Assembly (NCBI GenBank): GCA_030263385.1 | Contig: SZOX01000003.1 | Location: 248,001 to 312,000, forward strand | Length of the DNA: 64,000 nt | Origin: Zeimonas sp003577305 | Lineage (GTDB): Bacteria; Pseudomonadota; Gammaproteobacteria; Burkholderiales; Burkholderiaceae_E | Direction of reading: 5' to 3' | Shown: positions 43,847 to 51,043 of the stretch, in pieces | Position numbering within the stretch: position 1 is the first letter of the stretch | Layout of the letters: each line of letters opens with the position of its first letter | Notes under the pieces: generated by a model | The model's database searches: none | Seen by the model: the letters and a program-made list of their open reading frames with translations, nothing else | Told to the model about the DNA's origin: nothing | Position numbers and translations under genes: made by a program

Positions 43847-45222
43847 GTCACGCGCGCCCTGGGCGCCGGCGGATGACGCTGCAGGTAGTTCCTGAGCCCC
43901 CGGAAGATCGCATCGGCCACCCGGGCCTGGTAGCGGCTGTCGGCCAGGCGCCGTTCCTCGTGCGGGTTGCTGATGAAGGCGGTCTCCACCAGGATCGACG
44001 GAATGTCGGGCGCCTTGAGCACCGCGAACCCGGCCTGCTCGATGCGCGGCTTGTGCAGCCGGCCCACGCCGCCCAGTTCCGAGAGGACGAAGTGCCCGAG
44101 CCGGCTCGAATCCTGGATCTGCGCAGTGGTCGTCAGGTCGAGCAGCAGCTGGCGCACCTCGCGGTTGCGGCTGGAGAGGTTGACGCCGCCGATGCGGTCC
44201 GAGGCGTTCTCGCGACGGGCCAGAAAGCGCGCGGTCGAGCTCGACGCACCACGCTCCGACAGCACGTAGACCGACGCGCCCCTCGCCTGCGGGCGCACCA
44301 CCGCGTCGGCGTGAATCGACACGAACAGGTCGGCCTGCACCCGGCGCGCCTTGGCCACCCGCATGGCGAGCGGCACGAAGTAGTCGCCGTCGCGGATCAT
44401 GTACGCGCGCATGTCGGGTTCGGCGTTCACGCGCTCGCGCAGCATCTGCGCGATGCGCAGCACGACGTCTTTTTCCTGTGTGCCGCGGCGCCCGATCGCG
44501 CCCGGATCTTCCCCGCCATGGCCGGCATCGATCGCGATCGTGAGCATCCGCCTCACCGCCGGGGGACGCCGCTTGCCGCGCATCACCGGCTGGGCTTCGC
44601 GCGGCACGTCCTCGTCGGACTGCGCGAACCGCTCCTGCGCCGCGAGCCGTTCGCGCAGCAGCGCGGCGATCGGATCCTCGGGCGGCGGCAGCGCCGGCCG
44701 CGCGCTGCGGGCGCGCACGTCGTCGAGCAGCGTCTTCAGCGGATCGATCGGAACCGCCGGATGCAGGTCGAGCACCAGCCGGTGCCGGTAGGTGCCCACC
44801 GGCGCCAGCGTGAACAGCTGTGGAGCGACTTCGGTCTTCAGGTCGAAGACGAGCCGTGCGACCCGCGGACGACGCTGGCCGACGCGCACCTGCCTGATGT
44901 AGGGGTCTTCAGCACGGATGCGCGCCACCAGGTCGCGCAGCGTCAGGTCGACCTCGAGTCCCTCCAGGTCGACCACCAGCCGCGGCGGGTCCGACAGCTG
45001 CATTTGCGTCGACTTCAGCGGTTCGTCGAGCTCGAGCGTCACTCGCGTGTACTCGCGCGCCGGCCAGACGCGCACCGCGAGGATCGACGCTGCGCGTGCC
45101 GGGCGCGCGCCGAGCGCGAGCAGCGCTGCAGCCAGCCCGCTGCGTGCACCGGCCAGCGCGGCGGCCGATCGCGCCGCGAGCCTCAGCAGGCGGCGCCTGA
45201 CGCGCGCAGTCTCCTCAGGCAT
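43843..45222 (-). CDS. amiC: N-acetylmuramoyl-L-alanine amidase AmiC
   Basis: The 459-residue cell-separation amidase has a twin-arginine-like export signal (RRRLLRLAARSAAAL), an AMIN septal-targeting domain (about 55-160), and a zinc Amidase_3 domain starting IAIDAGHGGEDPGAIG near residue 235, with SIHADA and ILVETAFISNP. It overlaps the end of tsaE by 40 bases. I use ATG 45222; the longer frame upstream is a shadow. It cuts peptide stems from murein during division. Confidence 0.95.
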   Translation of the reverse strand: MPEETARVRRRLLRLAARSAAALAGARSGLAAALLALGARPARAASILAVRVWPAREYTRVTLELDEPLKSTQMQLSDPPRLVVDLEGLEVDLTLRDLVARIRAEDPYIRQVRVGQRRPRVARLVFDLKTEVAPQLFTLAPVGTYRHRLVLDLHPAVPIDPLKTLLDDVRARSARPALPPPEDPIAALLRERLAAQERFAQSDEDVPREAQPVMRGKRRPPAVRRMLTIAIDAGHGGEDPGAIGRRGTQEKDVVLRIAQMLRERVNAEPDMRAYMIRDGDYFVPLAMRVAKARRVQADLFVSIHADAVVRPQARGASVYVLSERGASSSTARFLARRENASDRIGGVNLSSRNREVRQLLLDLTTTAQIQDSSRLGHFVLSELGGVGRLHKPRIEQAGFAVLKAPDIPSILVETAFISNPHEERRLADSRYQARVADAIFRGLRNYLQRHPPAPRARVT

Positions 45223-45722
45223 GCAAACCCCCTGGGCGAGCCGGCTTCGAGCCGTGCCAGACGGACCTGCTCGCCCGCGGCCGCGTCGAACTCCATCCGC
45301 AACCGCAGGTCGGGCGCGGGCAGGCTCGCGGCCGCGCGCTCGGGCCATTCGATGACCGCCACGCCCGATCCGCCGATGAGATCGTCGAATCCTGCATCGA
45401 GCCAGTCTCTGTCGGAGGAGAGTCTATAGAAATCAAAATGATACAACTGAAACCTCGACAGGTCGTAAGACTCGACCAAAGTGAAGGTCGGACTCCTGAC
45501 CCGGCCCGGATAGCCGAGCGCGCGCAGCAGGCCGCGGGCGAAAGTGGTCTTGCCGGCACCCAGGTCGCCCGACAGGAACAGCACGAAGCCGGGCTCGAGC
45601 AAGGCCGCCAGCTGCGCGGCCAGCCGCCCGGTTGCCGCCGCGTCGGTCAGCACTACCGTGAATTCACCGGGGTCGGGCGCAGGGTGCGCCGCGGCGTCCG
45701 CATTGGTTGCAGAACAGGACAC
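45183..45722 (-). CDS. tsaE: tRNA t6A synthesis ATPase TsaE
   Basis: This 179-residue ATPase has Walker A GDLGAGKTTFARGLLRALG, switch RSPTFTLVESY, and YHFDFYRLSS, all standard for TsaE, which drives the TsaBDE complex that makes threonylcarbamoyl-A37 of tRNA. The start is GTG 45722, only 12 bases from the queG start on the other strand. It is cotranscribed with amiC. Confidence 0.93.
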   Translation of the reverse strand: MSCSATNADAAAHPAPDPGEFTVVLTDAAATGRLAAQLAALLEPGFVLFLSGDLGAGKTTFARGLLRALGYPGRVRSPTFTLVESYDLSRFQLYHFDFYRLSSDRDWLDAGFDDLIGGSGVAVIEWPERAAASLPAPDLRLRMEFDAAAGEQVRLARLEAGSPRGFACLRRLRASGAAC

Positions 45723-45728
45723 TACAAT
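45723..45728 (+). promoter_or_regulatory. -10 overlapping the queG/tsaE start region
   Basis: TACAAT ends 6 bases before the queG GTG, so a start at normal spacing is at 45735, the first base of the GTG (leaderless). Confidence 0.4.
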
Positions 45729-45734
45729 TCAGGG

Positions 45735-46832
45735 GTGGAGCTTCGCATCGAACAGTTGCAGCAGTGGGCGCGCGAGCTCGGTTTCGGGTCGATCGGTGTG
45801 GCCGACATCGATCTGTCGGAGGCCGAGACCGGCCTGCAGGCCTGGCTGCAGGCCGGCTTCCATGGCGAAATGGATTATATGGCGCGTCATGGCACGAAGC
45901 GCAGCCGCCCCGCCGAGCTGGTTCCGGGCACCGTCTCGGCGATCATGGTCACCATCGATTACGCTCCCGACGAACCCCGCTGGGTCGAGCGCGCGTGGGC
46001 GACACTGGCCGCTGCGGAGCGCGCCTACGTGTCGCGCTATGCGCTGGGCCGCGACTATCACAAGGTCGTGCGCGCGCGGCTGCAGCGGCTCGCCTCGCTC
46101 ATCGAAGCGCAGGTCGGCGCCTTCGGCTACCGCGTGTTCTGCGACTCGGCGCCGGTGATGGAACTCGAACTGGCGCGCCGTGCCGGGCTGGGCTGGCGCG
46201 GCAAGCACACGCTGCTGATCGACACTGCCCGCGGCTCCACTTTCTTCGTCGGCACCCTCTACACCGACCTGCCGCTGCCGCCGGCCGCGCAGCGGTGCGC
46301 CGATCACTGCGGACGCTGCACGCGCTGCATCGATGCCTGCCCGACCGGCGCGATCGTCGCGCCGTACCGCGTCGATGCGCGACGCTGCATCTCGTACCTG
46401 ACGATCGAGCTGAAGGGCGCGATTCCCGAGTCGCTGCGTCCGGCGATCGGCAACCGCATCTACGGTTGCGACGACTGCCAGCTGGCGTGCCCGTGGAATC
46501 GCTTCGCCCGGCCGCAGGCCACCGACGAATTCGCGGTGCGCGCCGGCCTGGACGCGGCGACGCTGGCCGCGCTGTTCGGCTGGAACGAGCGCGAGTTCGA
46601 CGAACGTCTTGCGGGCTCGCCGATTCGCCGCATCGGCCACGAGCGCTGGCTGCGCAACCTCGCGGTGGCGCTGGGCAATTCGGCTGGCGGGCCTCAGGTG
46701 CTCGGCGCGCTGCGCGCGCGTTCGGCCGATGCCTCCGCGCTGGTGCGCGAGCACGTCGCCTGGGCGCTTCGACGCCTCGAAACCGACCCTGCTGCTCGCC
46801 TGGCGGACAATCGGGTACACAATGCGCACTAG
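45735..46832 (+). CDS. queG: Epoxyqueuosine reductase QueG
   Basis: The 365-residue enzyme performs the last step of queuosine synthesis, using cobalamin and two 4Fe-4S clusters. It has ALGRDYHKVVRARLQRL, the ferredoxin motifs CGRCTRCIDACPTGAI and CDDCQLACPWN, and a C-terminal HEAT-like part (residues about 280-360). The start is GTG 45735; no Shine-Dalgarno sequence precedes it. It works with queA and tgt, which lie 30 kb away in this window. Confidence 0.95.
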   Translation: MELRIEQLQQWARELGFGSIGVADIDLSEAETGLQAWLQAGFHGEMDYMARHGTKRSRPAELVPGTVSAIMVTIDYAPDEPRWVERAWATLAAAERAYVSRYALGRDYHKVVRARLQRLASLIEAQVGAFGYRVFCDSAPVMELELARRAGLGWRGKHTLLIDTARGSTFFVGTLYTDLPLPPAAQRCADHCGRCTRCIDACPTGAIVAPYRVDARRCISYLTIELKGAIPESLRPAIGNRIYGCDDCQLACPWNRFARPQATDEFAVRAGLDAATLAALFGWNEREFDERLAGSPIRRIGHERWLRNLAVALGNSAGGPQVLGALRARSADASALVREHVAWALRRLETDPAARLADNRVHNAH

Positions 46833-46881
46833 ACAGCCGCCCACCAGCGCAGCCGCTCACCACGAAGAGGGATCCGTTTCC

Positions 46882-47577
46882 GTGCGCGCACCGAAAGTCA
46901 TGACCCGGACGTTCCTGTCCAATCTCGCCCTGTTCCACGAACTGGGCAGCGACGAGCTCGACCGGATCGCCGCGGGCACCACCGAACTGCGCGTACAGAA
47001 AGGACGCACCCTGTTCCAGCGCGGCGATCCCTGCGTGGGCTTTCACGCAGTGATGTACGGGCAGGTCAAGCTCAGCTTCCTGTCGCCGCAGGGCACCGAG
47101 AAAGTGATCGAGATCCTCGGGCCGGGCCAGTCGTTCGGCGAAGCGGCGATGTTTCTCGATCGTCCGTACCCGGTGAACGCCGAGTGCCTGGCCGATTCGC
47201 TGCTGCTGCACATCTCGAAGACCACGATCGACGCCGAGCTCACGCGCGATCCGCGCCTGGCGCGTCGCATGATCGCCGGGCTGAGCCGGCGCCTGGTCGG
47301 CCTGGTGCACGACGTCGAGGCCTATTCGCTGCGCTCGGGCATGCAGCGCGTGATCGGCTACCTGTTGCGCGATCTCGACCGCAAGGAGGGCGCGATCGCC
47401 GGGCCGGTGCGCATCGTGCTCGACACCAGCAAGGGGGTGATCGCGTCGCGGCTGAACCTCACGCCCGAGCACTTCTCGCGAATCCTGGGCGAGCTGAGCA
47501 ACGAAGGGCTGATCAGCGTGCGCGGCGCCGAGATCACGATCCTCGACCCGGAGCGGCTGCGCGGGTTTCTCACCTGA
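46882..47577 (+). CDS. FNR/DNR-type transcription regulator
   Basis: This 231-residue Crp/FNR protein has a cyclic-nucleotide-fold sensor domain (about 10-130), a dimer helix, and a helix-turn-helix whose recognition helix reads LTPEHFSRILG (residues 193-203), keeping the E-x-x-S-R used by FNR for TTGAT half sites. It has only two Cys (51, 102) and lacks the FNR iron-sulfur cluster set, so it is more like DNR/NnrR. The gene is convergent with the nirF-like gene. The start is GTG 46882, with AGAGGG 10 bases upstream; earlier or later ATGs (46822, 46900) are possible. Confidence 0.85.
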   Translation: MRAPKVMTRTFLSNLALFHELGSDELDRIAAGTTELRVQKGRTLFQRGDPCVGFHAVMYGQVKLSFLSPQGTEKVIEILGPGQSFGEAAMFLDRPYPVNAECLADSLLLHISKTTIDAELTRDPRLARRMIAGLSRRLVGLVHDVEAYSLRSGMQRVIGYLLRDLDRKEGAIAGPVRIVLDTSKGVIASRLNLTPEHFSRILGELSNEGLISVRGAEITILDPERLRGFLT

Positions 47578-48745
47578 CGGCGGACGCGGGCGCTGCGAAC
47601 CCGGCGAGCCAGCGCAGGTCGCGATCGAGCAGCGCGACGCAGCCGCCGGTGCCCTGCACGAAACGCAGCGGTAATCGGGCGTCGGCAATGCCCGTGGCGA
47701 GCGGCTCGGCGACCCGGCGCGACACATCGACCAGCGACACCCCAACGCCGTCCCGGGTGGCGACGGCCAGCAGCACGCGGCCGCCGGCCGCGGCCAGCGC
47801 AAGGATCTCGCCGCCGGCCTCGAAGCTTGTGCTCACGCTCCAGTCCGATGCATCCAGCACGTCGGCATGGCTCGCTCCGCGACGGGCGATCAGCCAGCCG
47901 CGGCGCGTGTCGCCGCGCCACGGCGCGATGCGATCGGCTTCGCCGGGTGGTGCGATCACCGGACGCTCGATCTGCCTGCGCACCTCGAGGTTGACGATGC
48001 CGAGTGCGCCCGTGTCGTCGAGTCGCGCCACTTCGTAGGACGTCGGTCCCGCGACCAGCGCTCGGGTCGGGCCGGGCAGCTCGAAGCGCCGCGGCGTGAA
48101 GCGGCCCGGAAGCGGCACCGCTTCGTTGGAGCGATAGTCGTGCACCAGGCCCTGCAGCACCGGTGGCGCGTCGTGTCCGTAGGCGATCTCCCAGGCCTCG
48201 GCGAGATCGGCGAAGGCGACGAGGAAGCGCCGGCGTTCGGGCGCATCGCGCATCGCCGCCACCGTGAACGGCTGCGAGATCCGGAAGCGGTGCACCTCGA
48301 CGAGGTTCACCGGGTCGTGCGCCGACATCGCATCGGCACCGTGCCCGCCCGCGAGCACCACTGCATCGGGGCCGTCACCGACCGCGAGCGCGCTGGCTTC
48401 GAACCCCAGCTCGAGATGCGCCTGTTCGTGCAGCCCGGGCAGCGAATAGCGCACGAGCGCGCCGCCGCGCAGCGATGCGTACAGCGCGTTGCCGGCGGGC
48501 GCCGCGACCGGTTCGGCGGCGAGTTCGGCCGGCATCGTCGCCGATGCGACGCCGCGCCCGCTCGCGCAGTCGAGCAGCGCGAACTGCCGCGCACCGGGCG
48601 CGGCGATCGCCACCAGCGCCATCCGCGCCTGGGCCTTCGCGGCTGCTGCCGTCGCACCGGCCGGTGTCGGCGCTTCGCCGCCGAAGGCCGAAGAAGCGAT
48701 CGCGGCCGCGAACAGGGCGGACCCCCAAGAAAAAGGGCGGCTCAT
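47570..48745 (-). CDS. NirF-like cytochrome d1-domain propeller protein
   Basis: The 391-residue protein has a signal peptide (cleavage near SAFGGEA) and a repeating beta-propeller pattern. It resembles the d1-heme propeller of NirF and NirS but lacks a cytochrome c heme motif. It follows nirS and cytochrome c-551 on the same strand. NirF acts in the periplasm in heme d1 synthesis. Identity to NirF is low by eye, so the call is tentative. Its ATG lies in the loop of a terminator-like hairpin. It overlaps the convergent regulator gene by 8 bases. Confidence 0.6.
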   Translation of the reverse strand: MSRPFSWGSALFAAAIASSAFGGEAPTPAGATAAAAKAQARMALVAIAAPGARQFALLDCASGRGVASATMPAELAAEPVAAPAGNALYASLRGGALVRYSLPGLHEQAHLELGFEASALAVGDGPDAVVLAGGHGADAMSAHDPVNLVEVHRFRISQPFTVAAMRDAPERRRFLVAFADLAEAWEIAYGHDAPPVLQGLVHDYRSNEAVPLPGRFTPRRFELPGPTRALVAGPTSYEVARLDDTGALGIVNLEVRRQIERPVIAPPGEADRIAPWRGDTRRGWLIARRGASHADVLDASDWSVSTSFEAGGEILALAAAGGRVLLAVATRDGVGVSLVDVSRRVAEPLATGIADARLPLRFVQGTGGCVALLDRDLRWLAGFAAPASAVR

Positions 48746-48755
48746 CGAGCCGCCC
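48730..48755 (-). terminator. Intrinsic terminator after cytochrome c-551, overlapping the nirF-like start
   Basis: On the minus strand a perfect 9-bp stem GGGCGGCTC/GAGCCGCCC with loop GAT (48735-48755) is followed by TTTTTCTT, a textbook rho-independent terminator 27 bases after the cytochrome stop. The loop and 3' arm contain the ATGAGC start of the nirF-like gene. Confidence 0.75.
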
Positions 48756-48782
48756 CTCGCGCCTGGCCTCGCGGCTGGCCGG

Positions 48783-49103
48783 TCACTTGGCTCCGGCGAG
48801 GATCCAGTCGACCAGCGCCTTGATGTCGGCGTCGGGAACGTTGGCGTTCGGCGGCATCGGCACCGGACCCCAGACGCCCGATCCGCCCTTCTTCACCTTC
48901 TCGGCGAGCTTCGCGGCGGCCGCTGCGTCACCCTTGTACTTCGCGGCGACGTCTTTGTACGCGGGACCGACCAGCTTCTTGTCGGTTGCGTGACAGGCGG
49001 TGCAGTTGTACTTCTTCGCCATGTCGACCGCAGCCGAGGCCGGCACGGCCACGCTGGCAGCCGCGGCGGCCAGCGCGAGGCGGATCATCAGGGAACGGGT
49101 CAT
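48783..49103 (-). CDS. nirM: Cytochrome c-551 (NirM-like)
   Basis: This 106-residue periplasmic class I cytochrome c has a signal peptide ending ASA (near residue 24), heme motif CTACH, and the Met ligand in PVPMPPN. In denitrifiers it donates electrons to NirS. It is encoded 16 bases downstream of nirS and followed by a strong hairpin, so nirS-nirM is likely the main transcript. Confidence 0.92.
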   Translation of the reverse strand: MTRSLMIRLALAAAAASVAVPASAAVDMAKKYNCTACHATDKKLVGPAYKDVAAKYKGDAAAAAKLAEKVKKGGSGVWGPVPMPPNANVPDADIKALVDWILAGAK

Positions 49104-49119
49104 CGTCAGGTCCTCCGGA

Positions 49120-50841
49120 TCAGTAGACGTCGTGCTGCGTATTGTAGACGTTGAACTTGCCGGTAGGCGTGATCAGCTTGGGGTCTTTGATCACGGCTTT
49201 CAGCTTGCGCGTCCTGTCGTCGACGACCACGATCGCGGACTCCTGGTTCTTCGCGCTCCACACCGAGAACCAGACCTCGTCGCCCGCCTTGTTGTACTCA
49301 GGCTGGGTGATCCGCTTGGCGCCTTCGCCAACCTGGGCCCAGTCGGCGATCGGCAGCACTTCGAACGGCTTGTCGAGGTTCTTGATGTCGAACACCGCGA
49401 CCGACTGGGCGATCTTGGCGTCGGGGTTCAGCGGCGTGTCGACCCAGAGGTTCGTGGACTTCGGATGGGTCTTGATGAACAGGTTGCCGCCGCCCTGCGC
49501 CTTGAGCGAGCGCACGACTTTCCAGGCGCTCTTCGGGTGCCCCTTCGGATCGGTGCCGATCAGCGCGATCGACTCGTCGCCCAGGTGGCCAGTGGCCCAG
49601 ACCGGACCGTACTTCGGATCCTTGAAGTTCGCGCCGCGGCCCGGGTGCGGGATGCGGCCGACGTCGACGAGCGCGGTGAGCTTGCTCTCCCTGGAGTCGA
49701 CCACCGCAACCTTGTTCGATTCGTTCGCGGCCACCAGGAAGTAGCGCTTGCTCGCGTCCCAGCCGCCGTCGTGCAGGAAGCGCGCGGCGCCGATCTCGGT
49801 CGTCTTCAGGTTCTTCAGGTCGGTGTAGTCGACCAGCAGGATCTTGCCGGTTTCCTTCACGTTGACGATGAACTGCGGCTTGTCGTGCATCGCGACGATC
49901 GAGGCCACGCGCGGCTCGGGGTGGAACTCCTGCGTGTCAACGGTCATGCCGCGGGTTGCCTGGATCTTCAGCGGCTCGAGCGTGTCGCCTTTCATCACGA
50001 CGTACTGCGGCGGCCAGTAGCTGCCGGCGATTGCGAACTTGTCGGCGTACTTCCTGTCTTTCGAGGTTTCGACCGAACGCGCCTCGAGGCCCACGCGGAT
50101 CTCGGCGACGTTGTCGGGTTTCTCCATCCACAGGTCGATCAGGTTGATCTTGGCGTCACGCCCGATCACGTAAAGGTAGCGACCCGAGGCCGACACGCGC
50201 GAGATGTGCACCGCGTAGCCGGTCTTGACGATGTTCACGATCTTCTTCGATGCGCCGTCGATCAGGGCGATCTCGCCGGTGTCGCGCAGCGTCACCGAGA
50301 AGAGGTTGTCCAGATCGAGCTTGTTCATCTTCTTCTTCGGGCGCTGCTCGGGCGGGACGATGACCTTCCAGGTCTTCTTCATGTCCTCGAGGCTGTACTC
50401 GGGCGGCGTGGGCGGCTCCTGCTGGACGTAGCGCGCCATCAGGTCGACGTCGTTGTCGCTCAGCTCGCCCGAGGTACCCCAGTTCGGCATGCCCGCGGGC
50501 GAGCCGTACTTGATGAAGGTCTTCAGGATCTCGGTGCCGCGCTGCAGCGTGATGTCAGGGGTGAGCGGCTTGCCGGTCGCGCCCTTGCGAAGCACGCCGT
50601 GGCAGCCCGCGCAGCGCTCGAAGTAGATCTGGCGGGCCTTGTCGAACTCCGCCTTGGTCATCGGGGGAGACCGGGGATCGATTTTCTGGACCATCTCTTC
50701 CTGACCCACCGGCGAACTGCCGGCCTGCAGGCGGACTTCCTCCGGGGCAATCTTCGGCTGTCCCGATGCGGTGCCCGTCACCGCTGCGAGCGTTGCGGCG
50801 ACCATCCAGGCCACCGGCGAAATCCGTGCGATCCTTCTCAT
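49120..50841 (-). CDS. nirS: Cytochrome cd1 nitrite reductase NirS
   Basis: The 573-residue periplasmic enzyme reduces nitrite to NO. After a signal peptide it has a cytochrome c domain with CAGCH near residue 77, and an eight-bladed d1-heme propeller. The propeller carries TGYAVHISR (d1-heme ligand His), the catalytic-pocket His in AMHDKPQFIVNVKETG and FLHDGGWD, and the family end TPTGKFNVYNTQHDVY. AGGGGAAG precedes the ATG. It marks the organism as a denitrifier of the cd1 type. The regulatory region is shared with the TonB receptor. Confidence 0.97.
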   Translation of the reverse strand: MRRIARISPVAWMVAATLAAVTGTASGQPKIAPEEVRLQAGSSPVGQEEMVQKIDPRSPPMTKAEFDKARQIYFERCAGCHGVLRKGATGKPLTPDITLQRGTEILKTFIKYGSPAGMPNWGTSGELSDNDVDLMARYVQQEPPTPPEYSLEDMKKTWKVIVPPEQRPKKKMNKLDLDNLFSVTLRDTGEIALIDGASKKIVNIVKTGYAVHISRVSASGRYLYVIGRDAKINLIDLWMEKPDNVAEIRVGLEARSVETSKDRKYADKFAIAGSYWPPQYVVMKGDTLEPLKIQATRGMTVDTQEFHPEPRVASIVAMHDKPQFIVNVKETGKILLVDYTDLKNLKTTEIGAARFLHDGGWDASKRYFLVAANESNKVAVVDSRESKLTALVDVGRIPHPGRGANFKDPKYGPVWATGHLGDESIALIGTDPKGHPKSAWKVVRSLKAQGGGNLFIKTHPKSTNLWVDTPLNPDAKIAQSVAVFDIKNLDKPFEVLPIADWAQVGEGAKRITQPEYNKAGDEVWFSVWSAKNQESAIVVVDDRTRKLKAVIKDPKLITPTGKFNVYNTQHDVY

Positions 50842-50891
50842 TGGTTGCTTCCCCTAGGTTGAACGGTAGTGTCCGTACTTGCTTCGCGGCC

Positions 50892-50897
50892 ATTGTC
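50892..50897 (-). promoter_or_regulatory. -10 element of nirS
   Basis: The minus strand reads GACAAT. With a start near 50885 the DNR/FNR box centre lies about 42 bases upstream, as in class II activator promoters, and the leader is about 44 bases. Confidence 0.5.
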
Positions 50898-50920
50898 GCC
50901 GTGCACGTCGGCACCGCCCA

Positions 50921-50934
50921 TTGATGCCGGTCAA
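50921..50934. promoter_or_regulatory. DNR/FNR box between nirS and the TonB receptor
   Basis: TTGATGCCGGTCAA fits TTGATN4(A/G)TCAA, the site of FNR/DNR/ANR regulators and typical of nirS promoters. It is centred at 50927.5, near -42 from the predicted nirS start and at -41.5 from a predicted plus-strand start at 50969. Confidence 0.78.
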
Positions 50935-50956
50935 CTGTTGCGCTGCATCGCACCAA

Positions 50957-50962
50957 TACAGT
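50957..50962 (+). promoter_or_regulatory. -10 element of the TonB receptor gene
   Basis: TACAGT lies at the distance from the DNR/FNR box expected of a class II promoter; start predicted at 50969, leader about 75 bases. Confidence 0.45.
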
Positions 50963-51043
50963 CCTGCGCTGTTTCCCGCCCGCGACGCCGAGGCTTCCTT
51001 GATCGATTTGCCGAGCCGCTACCGTTCTCCGCTCTTCCCGGAC

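Noticed and set aside
50842..51043. A cobalamin or other riboswitch upstream of the TonB receptor
   Set aside because: No B12-box or other conserved core is visible in the ~75-base leader; the FNR/DNR box explains the gap better.
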